This document shows positions 44,426-55,524 of a stretch of DNA of 64,000 nt, piece by piece. A model generated the notes under the pieces. The model saw nothing but the letters and a program-made list of their open reading frames with translations. It was not told the DNA's origin and did not search any database. The stretch is from Ornithinimicrobium sufpigmenti (lineage in GTDB: Bacteria > Actinomycetota > Actinomycetes > Actinomycetales > Dermatophilaceae). Both the position numbers and the translations under genes were made by a program. The stretch covers positions 2,604,001-2,668,000 of the forward strand of contig NZ_CP036403.1 in NCBI RefSeq assembly GCF_004322775.1, written 5' to 3'. How positions within the stretch are numbered: position 1 is the first letter of the stretch; each line of letters opens with the position of its first letter.

Positions 44426-45430
44426 ATGACGAAGAACGGCCGACCGACCTTTCCCGTGATCCCAGGACAACGAGGTCTCGCCACGAAGAGACAGCTGATG
44501 ACCGCTGGCTTCAGCCGATCGACAGTGGACCACGCGCTGCGGCGTGACTGGCAGCTGCTCCTCCCCGGTGTGGTTGCGCCCCACCGGGGTCCGGTGGACG
44601 CCGATACCAGACTCGCCGCGGCCGCTCTGTGGGCCGGGCCTCACGCGGTGCTGACCGGAGGGGTGGCGATCGATCGATACGGTCTGCCAGGGGCCGACAG
44701 GAGCGAGGCGCTCTTCCTGGTTCCCGCCACCGCGCGGAACCGTTCCGTCGGCTCCGTCCGCTCGGTCCGCACGACGCGGGAGATACCCATAGCGCGGCAC
44801 TCCGGCTGCGTGCAGATGGTCAGCCTGGAGCGGGCACTCGTCGACCACGGGCTCCGACAGGGGCCGACACCGCGTGATCTCAAGGCGCTGACGATCGCCG
44901 CCCTGCAGCGCGGCCTGAGCAGCCTGGAGCGGATGGAGGCCGAGCTCGACCATGCCTGGGCGCGCGGCACGGAGCCCGTCCGAGAAGGGCTGGACAGTTT
45001 CGCCAAGGGTGCCTGGAGCCTCCCTGAGGACGCCCTGGCCACCCTGTTCCGGGCTGTCCCAGAGCTCGCGAACGGGTTGTACAACCGGACGGTCAGCACG
45101 GTGGGCGGGGTAGTCATCGGGACCCCCGACGTCTTCTTCCCTGCCGCGGGTGTTGCCGGTCAGGTCCACTCCCGGCAGCACCACAGCGGCTACGCGGACG
45201 ACGGCACCGATCTGTGGAGCCTCACGGTGGAGAAGGACGGCGTCTTCACCGACCACGACATCATCGTCATCGGAGTCACACCGCGGTCCTTGGCCATGCG
45301 TCCGCAGGCCGTGCTCGACCGGTTCCGCACCGTGGTGTCCCGCAACCTGGGCCGCGCCTACGGTCCGGTGGTGGTCGACGGCGAGACGCACGGTCTCGGG
45401 GCCCACGACCGCACGGACGTCGCTCAGTAG
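44426..45430 (+). CDS. AbiEi-type antitoxin-domain protein with C-terminal nuclease-like domain
   Basis: A 334-aa protein. Residues about 15-60 form a winged-helix segment of the AbiEi_4 type (GLATKRQLMTAGFSRSTVDH ... PGVVAPHRG). The C-terminal third resembles the DUF559/Vsr-like PD-(D/E)XK region found in many actinobacterial AbiEi homologues. Here the usual EVDG-type catalytic strand reads GQVHSRQHH, so the acidic residue is missing and nuclease activity is doubtful. No AbiEii nucleotidyltransferase toxin is adjacent. The ATG at 44426 is chosen over an upstream TTG. Codon use looks slightly less GC-biased than in neighbours. Confidence 0.65.
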   Translation: MTKNGRPTFPVIPGQRGLATKRQLMTAGFSRSTVDHALRRDWQLLLPGVVAPHRGPVDADTRLAAAALWAGPHAVLTGGVAIDRYGLPGADRSEALFLVPATARNRSVGSVRSVRTTREIPIARHSGCVQMVSLERALVDHGLRQGPTPRDLKALTIAALQRGLSSLERMEAELDHAWARGTEPVREGLDSFAKGAWSLPEDALATLFRAVPELANGLYNRTVSTVGGVVIGTPDVFFPAAGVAGQVHSRQHHSGYADDGTDLWSLTVEKDGVFTDHDIIVIGVTPRSLAMRPQAVLDRFRTVVSRNLGRAYGPVVVDGETHGLGAHDRTDVAQ

Positions 45431-45736
45431 CGCCGGCCCCACCGGCCGGCTCGTGCCGGGTGACCAGCGCGCCGAACGCACGGCAGCAGGAACCGCCCGG
45501 CCCCTGCTGCGATGTGCTCGTGACGGTGCGCACGTGGGAGCGTGCGACACGCCGCAGCCCCCCGCCGCACCTGTGCAGACACGCGGGGGTCGCCCACGGA
45601 GTCGCAGACGAACGGGGACGCACGGCGGGCAGGCCGGCGGCCGGCGCGGGGTCGGGGACGAAGGACGGCGGCAGGCAGGCCGGCCCCGGGCATGGGAGGA
45701 AGGACGCCCGGCGGGCAGGCGGCATACCGTGGGGTG
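45431..45736. other. Spacer with CGGCGGGCAGGC-type direct repeats
   Basis: This 306-bp gap has no supported gene. Three imperfect copies of CGGCGGGCAGGC occur at 45623-45634, 45666-45680 and 45709-45720, the last directly upstream of the -10 box of the next gene. Confidence 0.5.
45725..45730 (+). promoter_or_regulatory. -10 box (TACCGT) for leaderless DUF255 gene
   Basis: TACCGT within GCATACCGT is followed by GGGGTG and the ATG at 45737, six nucleotides, giving a predicted leaderless transcript. Confidence 0.4.
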
Positions 45737-47892
<2,156 letters not shown>

Positions 47893-47896
<4 letters not shown>

Positions 47897-49020
47897 GCAC
47901 CATGCGCTCTCGCCTGCTCCCTGCCCTGCTCGGCGGTCTCCTCGTGCTCACCGGCTGCTCCGGGGGCGATGCCACCGAGGAGGAGAGTTCAGCTCCCGTG
48001 GTGAGAACCTCGGACCCCGCACCAGCCGCGCCGACCACTGACGACGCCACCACGCAGACCGGCGCGCCGGGCGACGACGCCGCGAGGACGAGCGCCGCGC
48101 CCACCGCGACGGAGAACGCAGGTGCGACGGCCGACGCCACGGGCCAGTCGGGCGGGTCGGACGACTCAGAAGACGCGGACGACTCGGAGGAGGCAGCACC
48201 GGCCCTGCCCGAGGGCCCGGTCAACGTGCTGCTCATCGGCACCGACTCCCGCGATCCCGACTCGATGGACGGCAACGCGGACACCATCCTGCTCGCGCAC
48301 CTGCCCTCGGACCGATCCTCGATCGGTCTCGTCTCCCTGACCCGCGACATGTGGGTGCCCATCCCCGGCGCAGGCGAGGGAAAGATCAACTCGGCCTTCC
48401 CGATCGGCGGCACCCCGCTGCTCACCGAGACCGTGAGCGAGCTGCTGGGCGGGCTCGACATCGACTACACCGTGCAGTCGAACATGAACGCCTTCGTCAA
48501 CCTCACCCGTTGGCTGGAGGGGTTCGAGGTCGACAACCAGTACGCCACCGAGGTCACCGTCGAGTCCACCGGTCGCCGCGTCGTCTTCGAGGAGGGGCCG
48601 ATCTGGCTGGAGAACACGGACGCGCTCATCTACGCCCGCCAGCGGCAGGGTATGCCGCTCGGTGACCTGGACCGGACCGAGCGGCAGCGCGCGGTGCTGG
48701 TCGGCATGATGCACCGGCTGCAGGAGCGACTCGAGGAGGACCCGGACGCCTTCCCCGAGCTGGTCGCCAACCTCTACGGCAATGTGCGGGTCACCGGCGA
48801 GCTCGAGGTCGAGGACCTGCTCACCCTCGCCCCGCTGCTGCGTGACCTGGACCCGGACGATGCCTACTCCCTCATGGTCCCGATCACCGGCTTCGACATG
48901 ATCGGCGGCCAGTCGGTCAACGTCGTCGACCGCGAGGGCACGGCGGCCCTGGGTCGGGCACTGCGCGAGGACGACCTGGCGGGCTACGTGGAGCGCCACG
49001 GGACCAGCTACGCCCCGTAG
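47893..49020 (+). CDS. LCP (LytR-CpsA-Psr) family protein, lipoprotein form
   Basis: LCP enzymes attach polymers such as arabinogalactan or teichoic acid to peptidoglycan from lipid carriers. The catalytic domain starts about residue 105 with [23 protein letters not shown] and GKINSAF, and later ALIYARQRQ. Length is 375 aa. Most LCP proteins have a non-cleaved membrane anchor. Here the N-terminus is a lipoprotein signal (VLTGC near residue 22) followed by an 80-residue Thr/Ala/Asp/Glu-rich linker. It is translationally coupled to the DUF255 gene. Confidence 0.88.
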
Positions 49021-49106
49021 ACCGCGCTGCGCCGGAGACCGCAGAGGCGTCAGGCCCTGCGCGGCCATCCACCGCGCGTCGTCCGCAGCGCATCGGCGGT
49101 GGTGCC

Positions 49107-49112
49107 TACGCT
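49107..49112 (+). promoter_or_regulatory. -10 box (TACGCT) upstream of the capA-like gene
   Basis: TACGCT is followed by seven nucleotides (GAGGACC) and then the ATG; the mRNA is leaderless or nearly so. Confidence 0.35.
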
Positions 49113-49119
49113 GAGGACC

Positions 49120-50460
49120 ATGCCGTTCCCGACCGGCCGCGCCCGTCTGGGCGCGCTGACCCTCATGCCCCTGCTCGTCCTCACCGCCTGCTCCGGGGAC
49201 GACGGCACCACCGGCGCACCGTCGGGGACGCCGCCGGCGACCGCCACACGGGACGGCGCGGACGCCACCCAAGGCCCTGACGTCGCGGACCCCGCGAGGA
49301 CCGCCCGCGACGAGGAGCTGCCCGGCGACGGGGACACCACTCACGACTCCGCCGCGGACGCCCCGGTGGCGATCACCATCGCCGCCAGCGGCGACGTCCT
49401 GCCCCACTCCTGGGTCAACGTCAGCGCGCGCATCTACGCCGGGTCCGAGGACCGCTCGATGTACCCGACGGACGGTGCCTCCTACGACTACACCCCGATG
49501 TTCGCCGACATCGCCGACCTGGTCTCGGGCGCGGACCTGGCCCTGTGCCACCTGGAGACTCCGCTGTCGCCCGACAACACGAACCTGTCCTACCCGAACA
49601 CCCTGTCCTTCAACACGCCGCGCGAGATGGCCGACGCGCTGTCCGGCGCCGGCTACGACGGCTGCGACTTCGCCTCCAACCACACCATGGACCGTGGGAT
49701 CCAGGGGGTGGCCGACACCGAGCAGGTGCTGCGCGGGGTGGGGATGGGGTATGCCGGACCCACCGCCCGCGAGGACCGCGCCGGGCGGGCGGAGGTCTAC
49801 GAGGTGGCCACGGACTCGGGCGGCGTGGCGCGCGTGGGTCACCTCGCCTACACCTACACCTACCCCAACTCCGGCTCCCCCACGACCTACATCCCGCAGG
49901 AGGCGCCCTGGCTGGAGCAGGCCCACTGGCCCACCCTGGGCAGCGCCGGCATCCTGGAGCAGGCGCAGGCCGCGCGGGAGGAGGGCGCCGACTTCGTGGT
50001 CCTGTCCATGCACTGGGGCGAGGAGTACCAGGCGCAGCCCACCCGCCAGCAGCGCGAGCTGGCGCAGGACCTGCTGGGCTCGGACGCGGTCGACCTGATC
50101 CTGGGAACGCACGTGCACGTCATCCAGCCGTGCGAGCAGATCAACGGCAAGCACGTGATCTACGGCCTGGGCAACTCCCTCTCCAACCAGTCGCCCACCA
50201 CGGCGGCCTCGCTGCGGCCAGAGACCCAGGAGGGCATGGTCGCCCTCCTCACCCTGTCCCGGGACGAGCAGGGTGCGGTCAGCTCGTCGATGGCCTACCA
50301 GCCCACCCGCGTGGAGATCCCGCCGGAGCTCGCCCCGGGCCACAACATCCGGCTGGTCTCGCCGCAGACCCACCCCGAGTCCTGGGAGCGCACGGTCGCG
50401 GCCGTCGACCTGCTCGGCGGGTGCGACGCCGAGCCGCTCGATCCCTCGAGCTCGTCCTGA
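49120..50460 (+). CDS. CapA family lipoprotein (poly-gamma-glutamate synthesis-type metallophosphatase fold)
   Basis: A 446-aa exported protein with a lipoprotein signal (VLTAC near residue 23) and an acidic/Thr-rich linker of about 60 residues. The CapA domain shows the metallophosphatase-like motifs AASGDVLPH, LCHLETPL, FASNHTMDRG, SMHWGEEY, ILGTHVHVIQP and YGLGN. Some members act in poly-gamma-glutamate or capsule synthesis, but the chemistry is not established. It follows the LCP lipoprotein on the same strand, suggesting joint work on a surface polymer. Its stop codon starts a 14-bp repeat. Confidence 0.85.
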   Translation: MPFPTGRARLGALTLMPLLVLTACSGDDGTTGAPSGTPPATATRDGADATQGPDVADPARTARDEELPGDGDTTHDSAADAPVAITIAASGDVLPHSWVNVSARIYAGSEDRSMYPTDGASYDYTPMFADIADLVSGADLALCHLETPLSPDNTNLSYPNTLSFNTPREMADALSGAGYDGCDFASNHTMDRGIQGVADTEQVLRGVGMGYAGPTAREDRAGRAEVYEVATDSGGVARVGHLAYTYTYPNSGSPTTYIPQEAPWLEQAHWPTLGSAGILEQAQAAREEGADFVVLSMHWGEEYQAQPTRQQRELAQDLLGSDAVDLILGTHVHVIQPCEQINGKHVIYGLGNSLSNQSPTTAASLRPETQEGMVALLTLSRDEQGAVSSSMAYQPTRVEIPPELAPGHNIRLVSPQTHPESWERTVAAVDLLGGCDAEPLDPSSSS

Positions 50461-50512
50461 CCCACCCCGGCTGACCCACCCCGGCTGACCCGCCCCGGTC
50501 GACCCGGCCCGG
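50457..50512 (+). repeat. 14-bp tandem repeat, four copies, at the end of the capA-like gene
   Basis: Units are CTGACCCACCCCGG (twice), CTGACCCGCCCCGG and TCGACCCGGCCCGG. The first unit contains the TGA stop codon. Confidence 0.85.
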
Positions 50513-50520
50513 CGGTCACC

Positions 50521-51312
50521 TCAGCTGCTGAGCTGCTGCAGGGTCTCCCAGCCGATGACGAGGACGAAGGCGCTCACCACGAGCACGAAGAAGAGGCGGA
50601 CGAAGCGGCTGCCGCGGGCGACCGCCACCCGCGCGCCGAGATAGCCGCCGACGATGTTGCAGGCGCCCATGACCAGCCCGACCTCCCACAGGACCGCCCC
50701 GGCCGGCACGAAGACCACCAGCGCGGCCAGGTTGGTGGCCAGGTTCGCGATCTTGGCCTTCGCGCTGGCCTCGAGGAAGCCATAGCCCAGGGCGCTGACC
50801 AGGGCGAAGACGAAGAACGACCCGGTGCCCGGGCCCAGCGCCCCGTCGTAGCTGCCGACGAGCAGACCGATCACGACCGCGACCGCGAGGTGCCGCTTGC
50901 CGACCCGGCCGAAGCGCAGCCGCTGCAGCTGGCCCATCGTGGGCCTGGCCAGCGTGTAGCCGCCGACCAGGAGCAGGACCGCCAGGAGGATCGGGTTGAA
51001 CATCTCCTTGGAGAACAGGAACGCCACGCTGGCCCCGCCCAGGCTGCCGACGAAGGCGGCGACGGCCAGCGGCAGGGCGGTGCGCAGATCAGGCCTGACC
51101 CGGCGAAAGTAGGTGATCGAGCTCACCGTCGTGCCGCAGATCGACCCCAGCTTGTTCGTCGCCAGCAGCTGCACCGGGCTGGCGCCGGGCAGGCCGAGGA
51201 GCAGGGCGGGCAGCTGGATCAGGCCGCCGCCCCCGACGACCGCGTCGACGAAGCCCGCGGCCAGCCCGGCGAGGGCCAGGAGGACCAGGATGCCCGGTTC
51301 GATGCCCTCCAC
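50521..51312 (-). CDS. TauE/SafE family sulfite exporter-type permease (TSUP)
   Basis: A 263-aa membrane protein with about eight hydrophobic segments. The family motif is near the N-terminus (FVDAVVGGGGLIQLPALL) and its counterpart is GSYDGALGPGTGSFF. Members move sulfite, sulfoacetate or related small organosulfur anions; substrate here is unknown. The start is GTG. It is encoded just downstream of proS (about 27 bp) on the same strand. Confidence 0.88.
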   Translation of the reverse strand: MEGIEPGILVLLALAGLAAGFVDAVVGGGGLIQLPALLLGLPGASPVQLLATNKLGSICGTTVSSITYFRRVRPDLRTALPLAVAAFVGSLGGASVAFLFSKEMFNPILLAVLLLVGGYTLARPTMGQLQRLRFGRVGKRHLAVAVVIGLLVGSYDGALGPGTGSFFVFALVSALGYGFLEASAKAKIANLATNLAALVVFVPAGAVLWEVGLVMGACNIVGGYLGARVAVARGSRFVRLFFVLVVSAFVLVIGWETLQQLSS

Positions 51313-51338
51313 GCCTCAGACGCCCGGCCGGTATGCCG

Positions 51339-53174
51339 TCAGGCCCGGGACCGCGCGGCTGCGGCCTCGGCGACCGCCTGCTCGCCGCGGACCTCCGCCA
51401 GCACCTGGGTCACCGCCTCGTCGACGGCGACCTCCCGGCGCTCGCCGGTGCTGCGGTCCTTGATCTCCAGCAGCCCGTCGGCGAGCCCCCGGCCGATGAC
51501 CACGATCGTGGGCACGCCCAGCAGCTCGGCGTCCTTGAACTTCACGCCCGGGCTGACCTTGGGCCGGTCGTCGTAGATGACCTCCAGACCGGCCTCCGTC
51601 AGCTGGGTGACCAGCCCTTCGGCATGCTCGAAGATGGCCTGGTCCTTGCCGGTGGCGACCACGTGCACGTCGGCCGGGGCCAGCGCGCGCGGCCAGGCGA
51701 GGCCGAGCTCGTCGTGGGTCGCCTCGGCGACCGCGGCGACGGCGCGCGAGACGCCGACACCGTAGGAGCCCATGGTGACCGTGACCAGCTTGCCGTTCTC
51801 GTCCAGCACCTTCAGGTCCAGCGCCTCGGCATACTTGCGGCCGAGCTGGAAGATGTGGCCCATCTCGATGCCGCGGGCCAGGGTCAGGGTGCCGGCGCCG
51901 TCCGGGCTGGGGTCGCCCTCGCGGAGCTCGGCGGCCTGGATGGTGCCGTCGGCGGTGAAGTCGCGGCCGTGGACCAGGTCGAAGACGTGCTTGCCGTGCT
52001 CGTCGGCACCGGTGACCCAGGCCGAACCCACCGCGATCGAGGGGTCGAGCAGGTACCGGATACCGCTGCCGCCCCGCTCGGTCGAGGCCTCCCCCAGCAT
52101 CGCCGGGCCGATGTAGCCCTTGGTCAGCATCGGGTACGCCGCGAAGTCCTTCTCCTCGAAGGGTGCCCACTCGGCCGGTGCCACCTGCGCCTCCAGCCGC
52201 TTGGCGTCGACCTCCCGGTCGCCCGGCAGCCCGATGGCCAGCGGCTCGCGGGTGCCGTCGGGAGAGGTGAGCATGACGACGACGTTCTTGAGGGTGTCCG
52301 CCGCGGTCCAGGCACGGCCGTCGCTGCGGGGGTGGAGCGCGTTGGCCTGCGCGACCAGGGTCTCGATGGTCGGGCTGTCCGGGGTGTCCTCCACGTGCGC
52401 GCCCGGGGTCGCGTCGACGACCGCCCGGTCCACCGGCGGCGCCTGGGGCATCACGACCGCCTCGACGTTCGCGGCATACCCGGAGGCCTCGCAGCGCACG
52501 AAGGTGTCTTCCCCGACCGGGCTGACGGCGAGGAACTCCTCGCTGGCCGAGCCGCCCATCGCGCCGGAGTCGGCGTGCACGATGACGTAGTCGAACCCCA
52601 GCCGGTCGAAGATGCGGATGTAGGCCTCCCGGTGCCGCCGGTAGGCGGCCTCGAGCCCGGCGTCGTCGATGTCGAAGGAGTAGGCGTCCTTCATCACGAA
52701 CTCGCGGCCGCGCAGCAGCCCGGCCCGCGGACGCGCCTCGTCGCGGTACTTGGTCTGGATCTGGTAGAGCGTCAGCGGCAGCTCCTTGTAGGAGCTGTAC
52801 ATGTCCTTCACCGCGAGGGTGAACATCTCCTCGTGGGTGGGCCCCAGCAGCATGTCCACGCCCTTGCGGTCCTGGAGCCGGAAGAGGTTCTCGCCGTACT
52901 CGGTCCAGCGGCCGGACGCCTCGTAGGGCTCACGCGGCAGCAGCGCCGGGAAGCTGAGCTCCTGCCCGCCGATCGCGTCCATCTCCTCGCGCACGATCGC
53001 CTCGACCCTGCGCAGCACCTTCAACCCCAGCGGGAGCCAGGTGTAGACGCCCGGGGCGGCACGCCGGATGTAGCCGGCGCGCACCAGGAGCTTGTGGCCG
53101 GGCAGCTCGGCGTCGGCCGGGTCCTCGCGCAGGGTCCGCAGGAACAGGTTCGACAGGCGCGTGATCCGCGACAC
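51339..53174 (-). CDS. proS: Prolyl-tRNA synthetase (bacterial type)
   Basis: ProRS charges tRNA-Pro. The class II motifs are present: motif 2 region [24 protein letters not shown] and motif 3 [14 protein letters not shown]. Between them lies the INS editing domain (about 225-395) that removes mischarged alanine. Length is 611 aa. The GTG has an AGAAGGAG site upstream. In many actinobacteria proS adjoins the DUF4439-rimP genes; here about 8.7 kb of other genes intervenes. Confidence 0.96.
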   Translation of the reverse strand: MSRITRLSNLFLRTLREDPADAELPGHKLLVRAGYIRRAAPGVYTWLPLGLKVLRRVEAIVREEMDAIGGQELSFPALLPREPYEASGRWTEYGENLFRLQDRKGVDMLLGPTHEEMFTLAVKDMYSSYKELPLTLYQIQTKYRDEARPRAGLLRGREFVMKDAYSFDIDDAGLEAAYRRHREAYIRIFDRLGFDYVIVHADSGAMGGSASEEFLAVSPVGEDTFVRCEASGYAANVEAVVMPQAPPVDRAVVDATPGAHVEDTPDSPTIETLVAQANALHPRSDGRAWTAADTLKNVVVMLTSPDGTREPLAIGLPGDREVDAKRLEAQVAPAEWAPFEEKDFAAYPMLTKGYIGPAMLGEASTERGGSGIRYLLDPSIAVGSAWVTGADEHGKHVFDLVHGRDFTADGTIQAAELREGDPSPDGAGTLTLARGIEMGHIFQLGRKYAEALDLKVLDENGKLVTVTMGSYGVGVSRAVAAVAEATHDELGLAWPRALAPADVHVVATGKDQAIFEHAEGLVTQLTEAGLEVIYDDRPKVSPGVKFKDAELLGVPTIVVIGRGLADGLLEIKDRSTGERREVAVDEAVTQVLAEVRGEQAVAEAAAARSRA

Positions 53175-53203
53175 GAGGGGGCACTCCTTCTACCGGGCGT
53201 GGT

Positions 53204-53288
53204 CCCGTGGCACGGGGCAGAGGCATGCAAGGGGTATGCAGTGTGCAGTGGTGCGTCTGCCGTGCCGCGGGGTGACCGTCGCAGCCTA
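53204..53288 (-). promoter_or_regulatory. proS promoter and leader
   Basis: Minus-strand TAGGCT (53288-53283) is a good -10 box and would give a leader of about 105 nt. The leader contains the palindrome CCCGTGGCACGGG (53204-53216) close to the ribosome-binding site. No T-box features were seen. Confidence 0.35.
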
Positions 53289-53355
53289 CCCGCCGACCAG
53301 TGCAGGCTCGACCGAGTTCCTGACCGCGATCCCAGCCGCGTTCTCGGGCGAGAGC

Positions 53356-54579
53356 TCAGCGGAGCTCGCCGACCCCCTCGAGCAGGCGGTCGACCTCTTC
53401 CTGCGTGGTGTAGGGCGCCATACCCACCCGCACGCCTCCGGCAGGGCCGAGCCCCAGCCGGTGGCTGCAGTCCCACGCGTAGAAGTGCGAGGCCGGGGCG
53501 TTGACCCCGCGGGCGGCGAGGTGGCGGTGCACGGCGGCCGGCTCCACTCCCTCGACGGTGAACAGCAGGGTCGGGGTGCGGTGCAGGGCGCGCGAGTGCA
53601 CGCGGACCCCGTCGATGGCCGCCAGACCGTCCTCAGCGCGGACCCGCAGGGCGTCCTCGTGCGCCTCCATCGCGGCGAACGACGCCTCCAGCCGTGCGCG
53701 TCGGGTGCCGTCCGTGCCCGCCAGGCCCGCGACGAAGTCGACGGTGGCCGTGGCGCCGGCGAGCAGCTCGTAGGGCAGCGTGCCCATCTCGAACCGCTCC
53801 GGGACCGTTTCCGGCGAGGGCAGCAGCTTGTCCGGGCGCAGCTCCTCCAGCAGGTCGGGCCGGCCGGACATCACCCCGAGGTGCGGGCCGAAGAACTTGT
53901 AGGGCGAGCAGGAGAGCAGGTCCGCCCCCAGCTGTTCCCGGGAGACGGCGGCGTGGGCGGCCAGGTGCACGGCGTCCACGTGCACGAGGGCCCCGACGGC
54001 GTGCGCCGCGGAGATGATCCGGGGCAGGTCCGGACGGGTCCCGATGAGGTTGCTGGCGCCGGTCACCGCGACCATCCGGGTGCGCTCGGTCAGCACCGCC
54101 TCCACCGCGCTGGGCGGCAGCTCACCGGTCTCCGGGTCCACCTCGGCCCACCGCACGCCTGCCCCGACCGCCTCTGCCGCGATGACCCAGGGCCGGATGT
54201 TGGCGTCATGGTCGAGCGAGGTGACCACGACCTCGTCGCCGGGGCCCCAGTCCCGGGACCGGGCCAGCGTGCGGGCGAGGTCCATGGTCAGGGCCGTCAT
54301 GCTGCGCCCGAAGATCACCGTCGCAGGGTCGGTGTCCAGCAGATCACCCGTCGCGGCGCGCGCCTCGTGCACGATCCTCTCGGCCCGCTGCTCCGCGGCG
54401 GTGACCGTGCCGCGGTTCGCGATCGAGCTGGTGAGGGTGGTGGCGATCGCCTCCGCCACCACCGAGGGGGTCTGGGAGCCACCGGGCCCGTCGAAGTGGG
54501 CGGTGCCGGACGCGAGGGCGGGGAACTGGGCCCGGACCGCGGCGACGTCGAGGGTGGGGTGCGGGGACGGCATCGTCAT
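53356..54579 (-). CDS. Cysteine desulfurase-like protein (aminotransferase class V)
   Basis: A PLP enzyme of 407 aa in the TIGR01976 subgroup. The PLP lysine is in LLSCSPYKFFGPHLG and the preceding aspartate in HVDAVHLAAH. The N-terminal FDGPGGSQTP block is characteristic of this subgroup rather than of IscS/SufS. No Fe-S scaffold gene is nearby, so it is unlikely to be the housekeeping desulfurase; substrate unknown. It diverges from the esterase gene. Confidence 0.85.
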   Translation of the reverse strand: MTMPSPHPTLDVAAVRAQFPALASGTAHFDGPGGSQTPSVVAEAIATTLTSSIANRGTVTAAEQRAERIVHEARAATGDLLDTDPATVIFGRSMTALTMDLARTLARSRDWGPGDEVVVTSLDHDANIRPWVIAAEAVGAGVRWAEVDPETGELPPSAVEAVLTERTRMVAVTGASNLIGTRPDLPRIISAAHAVGALVHVDAVHLAAHAAVSREQLGADLLSCSPYKFFGPHLGVMSGRPDLLEELRPDKLLPSPETVPERFEMGTLPYELLAGATATVDFVAGLAGTDGTRRARLEASFAAMEAHEDALRVRAEDGLAAIDGVRVHSRALHRTPTLLFTVEGVEPAAVHRHLAARGVNAPASHFYAWDCSHRLGLGPAGGVRVGMAPYTTQEEVDRLLEGVGELR

Positions 54580-54610
54580 GACCGGAGACTAACGAGCCGT
54601 CCTGCCGACC

Positions 54611-54616
54611 TACCCT
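54611..54616 (+). promoter_or_regulatory. -10 box (TACCCT) for leaderless esterase gene
   Basis: TACCCT is followed by GGGCCT and the ATG at 54623, six nucleotides, with no ribosome-binding site. Confidence 0.45.
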
Positions 54617-54622
54617 GGGCCT

Positions 54623-55498
54623 ATGCGCCTGGACCTTGCTGACCTGCTGCCCGTCCACTGCCCGGACGGCGACGACCACGGGGACCTGCGCTCCTGGCGC
54701 GACGTCGAGCTGCCCGGCCTGGGCCGCTCCGCCGAGATCTACGCCTGGCTCCCGCCCGGCTACGAGGAGCGGCCCGACGAGCGCTACCCCGTGCTCTACC
54801 TGCACGACGGGCACAACCTCTTCCTGCGCTCCCGCACCTTCGAGGGCGCCTCGTGGCAGGTCGGCCAGGCGATGACCCGGCTGGCCGCCGACGGCATCCC
54901 CGCGATCGTCGTCGGCATCCCCTGCCATCCCGAGCAGCGCAGCGAGGAGTACACGCAGTACCCCCACCCCGAGCGGGGCGGGGGACGCGCCGCCGACTAC
55001 GCCGCCTTCCTCGTCGAGCACCTCAAGCCCGCCGTGGACAGCGTCCTGCGCACCCTGTCCGGACCCGAGCACACGATCGTCGCGGGCAGCTCCCTGGGCG
55101 GCGTGGTCAGCGCCTACCTCTGGCTGGAGCACCAGGACGTCTTCGGCGCGGCCGGGCTCTTCTCGCCGGCCTTGTGGTGGCCGGGTGAGCGGGCGCTGAC
55201 CGACCTGGAGGAGGCGCTGGCCGCCGGGCGGCTGAGCGGCCGCGTCCACCTCGACGCCGGTGGTCACGAGCAGCCCGACGAGCCGGACATCGAGCGCGCC
55301 TACGTCGAGGACGCCGAGCGTCTGGTCCGTGCCCTGCGCGGGTCCGACGTCCACGTCCGCTACGTCTACGACTCGACCGCCTACCACTTCGAGACGGCCT
55401 GGGCCGACCGCTTTCCCGCCGCCGCGGCCTGGCTCCTGCGGGGGTATGCCGCGTCTGCCCCGTTCTTCGCCGAGGCGGAGCAGGCGGGCGACGGCTGA
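54623..55498 (+). CDS. Alpha/beta hydrolase, esterase D family
   Basis: A 291-aa cytosolic hydrolase of the putative-esterase (enterochelin esterase-like/Fes) family. YPVLYLHDGHNLF near residues 56-68 and the nucleophile motif VAGSSLGGVVS near 150-160 are clear, and a late histidine lies in TAYHFETAW. There is no signal peptide. Substrate cannot be inferred. It ends 26 bp from the convergent livK. Confidence 0.85.
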   Translation: MRLDLADLLPVHCPDGDDHGDLRSWRDVELPGLGRSAEIYAWLPPGYEERPDERYPVLYLHDGHNLFLRSRTFEGASWQVGQAMTRLAADGIPAIVVGIPCHPEQRSEEYTQYPHPERGGGRAADYAAFLVEHLKPAVDSVLRTLSGPEHTIVAGSSLGGVVSAYLWLEHQDVFGAAGLFSPALWWPGERALTDLEEALAAGRLSGRVHLDAGGHEQPDEPDIERAYVEDAERLVRALRGSDVHVRYVYDSTAYHFETAWADRFPAAAAWLLRGYAASAPFFAEAEQAGDG

Positions 55499-55504
55499 CC
55501 CCCG

Positions 55505-55520
55505 CCGGTGGACGCACCGG
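55505..55520. terminator. Small bidirectional hairpin between the esterase gene and livK
   Basis: CCGGTG and CACCGG form a 6-bp stem with a GACG loop between two convergent stop codons. Confidence 0.5.
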
Positions 55521-55524
55521 TTGG

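Noticed and set aside
44426..45430. A complete AbiE toxin-antitoxin pair
   Set aside because: Only the AbiEi-like component is present; the next gene is a DUF255 protein, not an AbiEii nucleotidyltransferase.
48166..50373. 735-codon open frame on the minus strand
   Set aside because: Antisense to the LCP and CapA-like genes, both of which have family motifs and signal peptides.
53175..53355. T-box riboswitch upstream of proS
   Set aside because: No specifier stem, T-box sequence or terminator/antiterminator pair could be found in the short leader.
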